The notes beneath the pieces were generated by a model. It ran no database searches and had not been told where the DNA came from. It saw only the letters and a list, made by a program, of their open reading frames with translations. DNA of 5,295 nucleotides from Syntrophorhabdaceae bacterium (GTDB lineage Bacteria; Desulfobacterota; Syntrophorhabdia; Syntrophorhabdales; Syntrophorhabdaceae): the NCBI GenBank assembly GCA_026416315.1, contig JAOAFK010000211.1, forward strand, positions 1 to 5,295. The letters run 5' to 3'. Position numbers and translations under genes: made by a program. The stretch's first letter is position 1. Each line of letters opens with the position of its first letter. Below, piece by piece: positions 1-5,295 of this stretch.

Positions 1-501
1 TGTGGGAATATCGGCAAAGACCTTGTGAGGCTCCTTGAACCCTTTGAATGTAAAATCATTGTATATGACATACAGGAATATACTGAATTCTATAAAAAAT
101 ATAATATCATAACAATGAACCTTGAAGAATTAATTAGAGAATCCGATATTGTTACCCTCCATGTGCCTCTAAATGATACTACAAGAAATATATTGGATAG
201 AGAGAGGCTTGCGTTAATGAAAAAAGGTTCCTTTCTTATAAATACTGCAAGGGGCGGATTAATAGATGAGGATGCCTTGAAAGAGATGTTAAAAAATGGA
301 CACTTATCCGGTGCAGCCCTTGATGTATTGTCTATAGAACCTCCTGAAGATATGGAATTACTCAACCTTCCCAATGTCATCGTTACCCCCCATATAGGTG
401 GTAGCACTGAAGAGGCAATCCTTGCCATGGGAAGGGCAGCCATAAGAGGCCTTGATTGTGCTAAACGGGTAAGGGAGGTAGTTCCATTTTATTTGAGATG
501 A
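1..501 (+). CDS. NAD-dependent D-2-hydroxyacid dehydrogenase (phosphoglycerate dehydrogenase-like), 5'-truncated
   Basis: This is the C-terminal 166 residues of a D-isomer-specific 2-hydroxyacid dehydrogenase, which interconverts a 2-oxoacid and a D-2-hydroxyacid with NAD(H) in the cytoplasm. The reading frame is open from base 1, so the gene is cut by the window edge; the GTG at base 25 is internal. Numbering from the first codon, the fragment begins inside the Rossmann glycine loop (CGNIGKD), with an acidic residue, D23, after the second strand (IIVYD) that favours NAD over NADP. It then carries all three family catalytic residues: R84 in NTARGG, E113 in SIEPPE and H131 in TPHIGGST. The protein ends 35 residues after the histidine, so there is no C-terminal ACT regulatory domain as in many SerA proteins. 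In this family roughly 140-150 residues normally precede the glycine loop, so about half the gene is missing. It lies 7 bases before the next gene, in a glycan operon. The fold and chemistry are secure; the substrate (3-phosphoglycerate, glyoxylate or a special glycan precursor) is not. Confidence 0.93.
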   Translation, partial: CGNIGKDLVRLLEPFECKIIVYDIQEYTEFYKKYNIITMNLEELIRESDIVTLHVPLNDTTRNILDRERLALMKKGSFLINTARGGLIDEDALKEMLKNGHLSGAALDVLSIEPPEDMELLNLPNVIVTPHIGGSTEEAILAMGRAAIRGLDCAKRVREVVPFYLR

Positions 502-523
502 TCCATAAATGAAAAACATCTCA
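494..523 (+). repeat. 7-bp inverted repeat around the start codon of the 604-residue gene
   Basis: TGAGATG at 494-500 is the exact reverse complement of CATCTCA at 517-523, leaving a 16-base loop (501-516) that contains the ATG at 509. The left arm overlaps the stop codon of the dehydrogenase gene (499-501) and most of the best Shine-Dalgarno-like stretch for the next gene (GAGATGA, 495-501). In mRNA a hairpin here could hide that site until a ribosome finishing the upstream gene opens it. A repeat this short can arise by chance, and no function is shown. Confidence 0.3.
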
Positions 524-2323
524 TCGATAAAACTTATTCATTCACTAATGCCTATTTCATGGGATAGAGACTGGATCTATATGGGGACAGATTATCTAAG
601 GATGCAAAAATTAGAAAAGAAACTCACTGGTAAGAGGGTTTCAATAAGCCTATTTATTAAAGAAGAGACAGAAAACCAGCGGCCAAAAATTTTGAAATGG
701 AATGCTAAAATGAGGGATGCCAACAATGATTCCCTTTATTGGTGGATGACCCATCTTGCTGGTCGCAACAATGTGGGCACAAAATTTTACATATATTTAA
801 TACAAATTGCAGCACTCCGTAGATATATTGAAGAACATTTGATTTTATCTTCAGAGGATATATTGATAATATGCGAGGATACATTTTTATTAAATGCAAT
901 ATACGATAATTTACACCCCTTATTTAAAGTGAAAAAACAGCCAGGCCATCAAATATTATTAATATGCGAAAAACTTTATTATCTATTAAGAGCCATTTAT
1001 ATTTTATTTCGCCAGATCATATGGTTTTGTAAACACAAATATATGGCTAATAAAACAAGGCCCATTGATCTTCAACCTCCAACAGGTGAAGTGTATGTAA
1101 TTCACCAGTGTCTGGATGATGCTGCGTTTCAAAATGGAGGAAAGATTGCATGTCGTTATTTTACTGTTTTGCCTGAATGGTTGGAAAATCAAGGGAAAAA
1201 GGTTTATCGTATACCATGGTTATTTAATGTTACTTATCCCCTAAAGGACGTATATTTAAAACTAAGAACTTCAAACTGTTTCATTCCTGAAGATTGGCTC
1301 ACATGGAAAGATTATATTTTTGCCCTTTGGAATGGTTTTAAGAGTTCATTTACCATAACAAGAGATGTACCTTTTGAGAATATAGATATATCTGCTCTAT
1401 TGGATAGAGAAAGATACCTTCAAAAGGGTGACGGTTTATCTGGGGCCATGTTCTGGCGTTATTGGAGGGCCCTTGATCGATGGAGTTCATTTCTTGATAG
1501 AATCGTTTTTATTGAACATTATGAAGTAATGCCGCCTGAGCATGTGCAGGCTTACTGGGCGCATTGTAAAAAGCCAGAGAAATCATTTGTTATAGGCTAT
1601 TACCACAGTGTTTTTTCTAAAGAATTTCTTGCTTGTCACTTACCACCAGGCGAGGACAAATCGAAAATTTTTCCAGATTTAATTGTAACAAACGGGTCTC
1701 TTGGGAAAGAGGTTCTAATCAAACAAGGTTTTCCTGAAAATAAATTAAAAGAAGGCCCTGCTTTGAGGCAGACTTTTTTGGGTGTTAACCATAACCCTTC
1801 TTGTAAACGTGCATTGCTTGTATTGGTACCCCTTATAACCCATGCTGCAAAGGAACTGTTAGACAAAATTGCTCTTTGTAGACAATGGCTTTACGATAAT
1901 CAAATTCCTGTTTTAGTAAAAAAACATCCCATGATGAAAAAAGAATTCCTTCTATCGATAATGGGGTGGAATGCGTTGCCAGATAATTGGCACTGGCATG
2001 ACGGAGAAATTTATACTGCCCTTATTCAATCGAAATGTTCAGTAATTTTATCCACTGCAAGCGGGATAGATGCACTGCTTTCAGGCTGTATTGTTATACC
2101 CCTTCTTTCTGAATTCGGAAACACAATGAATTCTGTGGACGTATTAGAAGACCATTTCCCTGTAGTTTCTTCTATTTCAGTAAAAGAAATTTTAAACCGT
2201 TTGAATGATATATACTTCAGAAAAACTCAATATTTTGAAAATCAAACAGAAGCCTTAAGGGAGGTATTGCTTAAAGGAATTAATGAAATTAACAACGACA
2301 CATTAAAGGCATTTTTGATATAG
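509..2323 (+). CDS. Large putative GT-B-type glycosyltransferase of a surface glycan locus (family unassigned)
   Basis: The product is 604 residues long and I cannot place it in a named family. The C-terminal half looks like the nucleotide-sugar-binding half of a GT-B enzyme. It contains GYYHS (363-367), then PDLIVTNG (389-396) followed by GFPENKLKEGPALR (407-420), which reads like the inter-domain part of polysaccharide GT-B proteins. KKHP (471-474) and STASGIDALLSG (515-526) follow; an HP motif followed by a Ser/Thr-rich motif is typical of bacterial sialyltransferases, Kdo-type capsule transferases and CDP-glycerol transferases. The N-terminal half is aromatic-rich (YWWM at 77-80, RN at 86-87, ICED at 121-124). 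A hydrophobic stretch at about 148-174 with interspersed and flanking basic residues may dip into the inner membrane; it is followed by a second alpha/beta block (VYVIHQ at 195-200, then CRYFTVLPEWL). There is no signal peptide. The ATG at 509 follows a weak GAGATGA site at 7-base spacing; the next Met in frame is residue 14. Transfer of a sugar to a lipid-linked or growing glycan is inferred. Donor and acceptor are unknown. Confidence 0.65.
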   Translation: MKNISSIKLIHSLMPISWDRDWIYMGTDYLRMQKLEKKLTGKRVSISLFIKEETENQRPKILKWNAKMRDANNDSLYWWMTHLAGRNNVGTKFYIYLIQIAALRRYIEEHLILSSEDILIICEDTFLLNAIYDNLHPLFKVKKQPGHQILLICEKLYYLLRAIYILFRQIIWFCKHKYMANKTRPIDLQPPTGEVYVIHQCLDDAAFQNGGKIACRYFTVLPEWLENQGKKVYRIPWLFNVTYPLKDVYLKLRTSNCFIPEDWLTWKDYIFALWNGFKSSFTITRDVPFENIDISALLDRERYLQKGDGLSGAMFWRYWRALDRWSSFLDRIVFIEHYEVMPPEHVQAYWAHCKKPEKSFVIGYYHSVFSKEFLACHLPPGEDKSKIFPDLIVTNGSLGKEVLIKQGFPENKLKEGPALRQTFLGVNHNPSCKRALLVLVPLITHAAKELLDKIALCRQWLYDNQIPVLVKKHPMMKKEFLLSIMGWNALPDNWHWHDGEIYTALIQSKCSVILSTASGIDALLSGCIVIPLLSEFGNTMNSVDVLEDHFPVVSSISVKEILNRLNDIYFRKTQYFENQTEALREVLLKGINEINNDTLKAFLI

Positions 2324-2325
2324 AC

Positions 2326-3249
2326 GTGAAGTTGTCATTAATATATAGAACAGTTTTTTTGATATACTGGGTATTAAATAAGATAACACGATTTTTTTAT
2401 TTTCTTACCATTAAATGTCAGCTCACAAATACTCATGAGGCACATATTATTAACTCAACAGAATACAATATGATGACTGCCCCCAACGAATCGTACTATG
2501 CAGAACAATACGGACGAATTATAATGCCCTATATTTTTTCATTAAATAGAGACCTAACTATATTAGATTTGGGATGTGGGCAGGGTAGATTGACCATTCT
2601 TCTTGCAGAAAATCTATTACAGGCAAAAATTATAGGTTGTGATATATCAAAAAAAGCAATCGATCAGGCAAGGAATTATTCTAAAAATAAATCTTTGAAA
2701 AATATTGAATGGCGAGTCCAATCAATTCAAGATTGCATTGAAGGTTTTCCTGAAAAATCTGCGGATGTTGTTTTGATGACAGAAGTGACCTTTTTTTATC
2801 CTAAATGGGAAAGTTGCCTGAAAAAAATGATCGAAATTTTAAAAGACAATGGATTGCTTATAATGTCTTTTCGGCCCCAATATTTTAATGCCCTTTGCCT
2901 TGTAAAAAATAGGCTAATGCAACATATTGAATTACTTATTCATTCAAGAGAAGGGAGAATATTCGGGCCCTCTATTATTTTCACATGGATAACGAGCAAA
3001 GAGATATGTGATTTGTTAGTTGATAAATATGGTTTAGAGTTAATAGAACTTAGAGGCATAGGTGTGTGCTCCGGTATACCTGGTGACCCTCATGATGTGA
3101 TATGTCAACCTTCGCAATTGATTGAAGAAGACAAAGAAAGACTTATGAATCTTGAATTAGAATTGGGAAAAACAGTGCCCGATGCAGGTCGGTATATACT
3201 TGCTATAGCAAGGAAAAGACATGATAAATCTTGGAGGATAAGACATTGA
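2326..3249 (+). CDS. SAM-dependent class I methyltransferase with hydrophobic N-terminal extension
   Basis: This 307-residue protein is a class I (Rossmann-fold) methyltransferase using S-adenosylmethionine. Motif I is clear: ILDLGCGQGR at residues 79-88, the glycine-rich SAM loop. It is followed by an acidic residue after strand 2 (IIGCD, D106) that should bind the ribose hydroxyls, and by the strand 4 region SADVVLMTEV (145-154). Strand 5 is probably GLLIMSFRP (176-184). Ahead of this domain sits an unusual N-terminus: residues 3-30 are mostly Leu, Ile, Phe, Tyr and Trp with a few Arg/Lys, suggesting a membrane-associated or amphipathic helix. The start is GTG at 2326, two bases after the preceding stop. 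The frame is closed upstream at 2290-2292 with no better start, and no strong Shine-Dalgarno is visible, so coupling to the upstream gene is likely. A later start at ATG 2470 (residue 49) would remove the hydrophobic part yet keep the whole SAM domain. O- or N-methylation of a sugar or chain terminus is the likely role by context. The acceptor is unknown. Confidence 0.88.
   Translation: MKLSLIYRTVFLIYWVLNKITRFFYFLTIKCQLTNTHEAHIINSTEYNMMTAPNESYYAEQYGRIIMPYIFSLNRDLTILDLGCGQGRLTILLAENLLQAKIIGCDISKKAIDQARNYSKNKSLKNIEWRVQSIQDCIEGFPEKSADVVLMTEVTFFYPKWESCLKKMIEILKDNGLLIMSFRPQYFNALCLVKNRLMQHIELLIHSREGRIFGPSIIFTWITSKEICDLLVDKYGLELIELRGIGVCSGIPGDPHDVICQPSQLIEEDKERLMNLELELGKTVPDAGRYILAIARKRHDKSWRIRH
3233..3237 (+). 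promoter_or_regulatory. Strong Shine-Dalgarno (GGAGG) that sets the aminotransferase start
   Basis: GGAGG at 3233-3237 is a perfect match to the core Shine-Dalgarno sequence and is followed, after 8 bases, by TTG at 3246. That spacing is optimal. The earlier in-frame TTG at 3231 overlaps the first bases of this site and cannot be served by it, so the site argues for initiation at 3246. It lies inside the last codons of the methyltransferase gene. Confidence 0.75.
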
Positions 3250-4355
3250 TACCTGTTTCAAAACCATCCATTGGTAAAGAAGAATTAGAGGAAATAGAGA
3301 AAGTTTTTTCTACAGGTTGGCTTGGTTTAGGCTCAACTGTGTTTGAATTTGAGAAAAAAATAGCTGAATACCTGGGAGTTAAAAATGTAATAGCCGTAAA
3401 TACGGGTACAACTGCCCTCCATTTAGCCCTTGATGCCTGTGGAATAGGAGAGGAGGATGAGGTAATTGTGCCATCCCTTACATTTTGTGCATCTGTTCAA
3501 GTGATTACTGCGGTGAGGGCAAAACCTGTTTTTTGTGAAATTAACCCAGATACATTAAATATTGATGTTGATGATGTAATGAAGAAGATTACCTCAAAAA
3601 CTAAAGCAATAATGCCAGTCCATTATTGTGGACAAGCATGTGATATAATAAATCTTCTCAATATTGGAAAGACAAAAAATATTGTTATCATTGAAGATGC
3701 AGCCCATGCCTTTGGTTCTTCTTGTATGGGGAAAAAAATAGGCAGTTTTGGTGATATAACCTGTTTCAGTTTTGACCCCATAAAGAACATTACCTGTGGC
3801 GAGGGTGGAGCAGTTGTGGTCCATGATGATAACCTCGCAGAAATAATCAGAAAAAAGAGAAATCTTGGGATCGACAGAGATGCATGGAATAGATACCAAG
3901 AAAAAAGACCCTGGTTTTATGAGGTTTCAATGCAAGGTTACAGATATCACATGAGTAACATAAATGCTGCCATAGGTCTTGTCCAGTTAAAGAAGTTAGA
4001 GCAATTTTTAAAACGGAAAAGAGAAATAGTGAAAAGATACAACGATGCCTTTTCAGGTATAAAAGACATTTCCCTATTAAAATGTAATCTTGATGAGACT
4101 GCACCTTTTTCTTATATGATGCGCATTACAAACGGTAAAAGGGATGATCTGATAGATTTTCTCGCAAAGAACGGAATAGGAAGCGGTGTACACTATATAC
4201 CTAATCACCTCCAGCCCCTGTTTAAGCCATACTATAAAGAACTTCCCATAACAGAGATGGTTTGGCAGCAGATAATTACTTTGCCATTATACTATGAGAT
4301 GACCGATGAAGACGTAAATAAGGTAATAGAAAAGGTTATGGCATTTTTTTCATAG
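3246..4355 (+). CDS. DegT/DnrJ/EryC1/StrS-family PLP-dependent sugar aminotransferase
   Basis: This enzyme class transfers an amino group, usually from glutamate, to a keto-sugar nucleotide to give an amino sugar nucleotide. I place the start at TTG 3246 (369 residues), because GGAGG lies 8 bases before it and the product then begins MIPVSKPSIG, the usual N-terminus of the family. The longer frame from TTG 3231 adds only five residues. In 369-residue numbering, NTGTTALHLAL (52-62) forms the phosphate-binding region, EDAAHAFG (150-157) carries D151, which pairs with the pyridine nitrogen of PLP, and FSFDPIKNITCGEGG (174-188) carries K180, the Schiff-base lysine. HYIPNHLQPLF near 316-326 and LPLYYEMTDEDV near 346-357 are standard C-terminal family features. 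The residue two before the Pro-x-Lys is Asp rather than the common His or aromatic. Length is normal. The TTG overlaps the preceding TGA stop by four bases (TTGA), implying translational coupling. The EDAAHA form resembles ArnB- and perosamine-synthase-type enzymes, which aminate C4, but the product sugar cannot be assigned and no dehydratase lies in the window. Confidence 0.93.
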   Translation: MIPVSKPSIGKEELEEIEKVFSTGWLGLGSTVFEFEKKIAEYLGVKNVIAVNTGTTALHLALDACGIGEEDEVIVPSLTFCASVQVITAVRAKPVFCEINPDTLNIDVDDVMKKITSKTKAIMPVHYCGQACDIINLLNIGKTKNIVIIEDAAHAFGSSCMGKKIGSFGDITCFSFDPIKNITCGEGGAVVVHDDNLAEIIRKKRNLGIDRDAWNRYQEKRPWFYEVSMQGYRYHMSNINAAIGLVQLKKLEQFLKRKREIVKRYNDAFSGIKDISLLKCNLDETAPFSYMMRITNGKRDDLIDFLAKNGIGSGVHYIPNHLQPLFKPYYKELPITEMVWQQIITLPLYYEMTDEDVNKVIEKVMAFFS

Positions 4356-5291
4356 ATGGAACCTCTTGTAAGCATAAATCTCTGCTGTTATAACTCGGAG
4401 CCCTATCTTAGGGAAACCCTTGATAGTATAACCAATCAAACATATAAGAACTGGGAGCTTGTGATTATAGATGATGGCTCTTCTGATTCTACAGGAGAAA
4501 TAATATCCGAATATATAAAAAAGGGTTATCCCATTCGTTATTATTATCAGGAAAATAAAGGGCTTGGATATTCGAGAAATAGGGCAATAAAGCTTTCAAA
4601 CGGTAAATACATAGCCTTTATTGACCACGATGACCTATGGCTTCCTGAAAAATTGGAAAAACAAATAAGTTTATTTGAAGAAAAAGAAGAGGTGGGTTTT
4701 ATCTACACAAATTTTTTTAGTTTGAAAAATGGGGTTAAAAAAATATATTTCAAAAGGCCAAATCCTGAAGGTTATGTGTTTAAGGACTTCCTCTATTCCT
4801 ATAGTGCTGCCTTACTTACAGTAATGATAAGAAGGTCTTCCATTGAGGGGTTTTCAGAATTCTTCGATATAAATCTTAAACTTGCCGAAGAATATGAATT
4901 TTTCATGAGGATTCTGTACAAATCAAAAGCAGCGTATATAGAAATGCCCCTTGCCACATATAGAATACATGAACAGATGAGTAGTCTAAAATTCATAGAA
5001 AGATGGCCTGATGAAATGGCCTATATTATGGATAAATTTAGTCGCATCTACACTAATTTTGAAGAAGACTACAAAAAAGAAATATCCTACATGAAGGCAA
5101 AGATTGCCTATTATAAGGCAAGGGCAGAGATGGCAAAATGCAACAATTTTAATGCCCGGTCACTCCTTGAACCTTATAAAACTATAGATTTTAAGTTTTT
5201 CTTTCTTTATATCATGACATATCTGCCTCCCATCATATGGCATACAGCCCATAGATTAATGACCAAAGGGGCATTCAGTCTATCTGGTTGA
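4356..5291 (+). CDS. Family 2 glycosyltransferase (GT-A fold)
   Basis: This is a complete 311-residue GT2 enzyme that would transfer a sugar from a nucleotide donor to a lipid-linked or growing glycan at the cytoplasmic face of the membrane. The N-terminus has the standard order: VSINLCCYN (5-13), then LRETLDSITNQTYKNWELVI (18-37), then IDDGSSD (38-44), whose aspartates bind the nucleotide. NKGLGYSRNRAI (67-78) follows, and FIDHDDLW (88-95) holds the metal-binding DxD (D90, D92). The usual catalytic ED pair seems to be EE here (AEEYEFFMRI, 177-186), and YRIHEQMSS (202-210) is the usual YRxH motif. The C-terminal 100 residues are helical, with a hydrophobic and aromatic patch at about 279-295 that may touch the membrane; there is no clear transmembrane segment. 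ATG 4356 directly abuts the preceding stop codon with no good Shine-Dalgarno, so it is probably translated by reinitiation. The family is certain; donor, linkage and acceptor are not known. Confidence 0.94.
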   Translation: MEPLVSINLCCYNSEPYLRETLDSITNQTYKNWELVIIDDGSSDSTGEIISEYIKKGYPIRYYYQENKGLGYSRNRAIKLSNGKYIAFIDHDDLWLPEKLEKQISLFEEKEEVGFIYTNFFSLKNGVKKIYFKRPNPEGYVFKDFLYSYSAALLTVMIRRSSIEGFSEFFDINLKLAEEYEFFMRILYKSKAAYIEMPLATYRIHEQMSSLKFIERWPDEMAYIMDKFSRIYTNFEEDYKKEISYMKAKIAYYKARAEMAKCNNFNARSLLEPYKTIDFKFFFLYIMTYLPPIIWHTAHRLMTKGAFSLSG

Positions 5292-5295
5292 GTAT

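Noticed and set aside
25..27. GTG as the start of the first gene
   Set aside because: The frame is open to base 1 and the codons before it encode the glycine loop of the NAD-binding fold (CGNIG), so the gene really begins upstream of the window.
90..443. 117-codon open frame on the - strand
   Set aside because: It lies wholly opposite the dehydrogenase, which has clear catalytic motifs in the + frame; the minus product shows no recognisable domain.
193..1415. Similar stretch TTGGATAGAGA near 193 and near 1399
   Set aside because: Both encode LDRER in unrelated proteins with shared codon preference; the match is short and does not extend, so it is likely coincidence.
705..1866. Three short - strand open frames (705-899, 1004-1192, 1636-1866)
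   Set aside because: All are antisense to the 604-residue gene, with no ribosome site or recognisable protein features; they are shadows.
2350..2400. Poly-T runs at the start of the methyltransferase gene as slippage or frameshift sites
   Set aside because: The reading frame is continuous through them and such runs are common throughout this AT-rich sequence.
3594..4104. Two overlapping - strand open frames (3594-3899 and 3847-4104)
   Set aside because: Both are antisense to well-conserved aminotransferase motifs, and their products look like reverse-strand noise rich in Cys, Ile and Phe.
4341..4355. Run of seven T near the end of the aminotransferase gene as a terminator
   Set aside because: No GC-rich stem precedes it, it is inside coding sequence and the next gene starts immediately after.
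4799..4996. 65-codon - strand open frame
   Set aside because: It is antisense to the GT2 gene and has no independent support.

Overview
The window is a piece of a surface-polysaccharide (O-antigen, capsule or related glycan) biosynthesis operon. Five protein genes lie head to tail on the + strand. The first is cut off at its 5' end by the window edge; the other four are complete. The DNA is AT-rich. Arginine is mostly AGA/AGG and isoleucine often ATA. Alternative start codons are in use: GTG for the methyltransferase and TTG for the aminotransferase, the latter behind a perfect GGAGG. This fits an AT-rich bacterium, possibly an anaerobe or thermophile of the Nitrospirota or Desulfobacterota type, but nothing here fixes the taxon, and glycan loci often have atypical composition.

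Layout: 1-501 is the C-terminal half of an NAD-dependent D-2-hydroxyacid dehydrogenase. 509-2323 is a 604-residue protein of no named family that I can assign; its C-terminal half looks like a GT-B glycosyltransferase (KKHP and STASG motifs), and it has a hydrophobic segment near residues 148-174. 2326-3249 is a class I SAM-dependent methyltransferase with an unusual hydrophobic N-terminus. 3246-4355 is a DegT/DnrJ/EryC1/StrS-family PLP sugar aminotransferase. 4356-5291 is a family 2 (GT-A) glycosyltransferase. Junctions are +7, +2, -4 and 0 bases, so there is no room for internal promoters or terminators and the genes are almost certainly co-transcribed and probably translationally coupled.

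How they may work together (inference): the aminotransferase makes an amino sugar nucleotide from a keto-sugar nucleotide whose dehydratase must be encoded outside the window. The GT2 enzyme and the large GT-B-like protein assemble sugars at the membrane, and the methyltransferase decorates a sugar or caps the chain. The dehydrogenase may supply or reduce a 2-oxoacid precursor of an unusual residue. No RNA genes, mobile elements, CRISPR arrays or rho-independent terminators were seen. The points most worth a second look are the unassigned 604-residue protein, the membrane-type N-terminus of the methyltransferase, the corrected TTG start of the aminotransferase, and a small inverted repeat around the start codon of the second gene.
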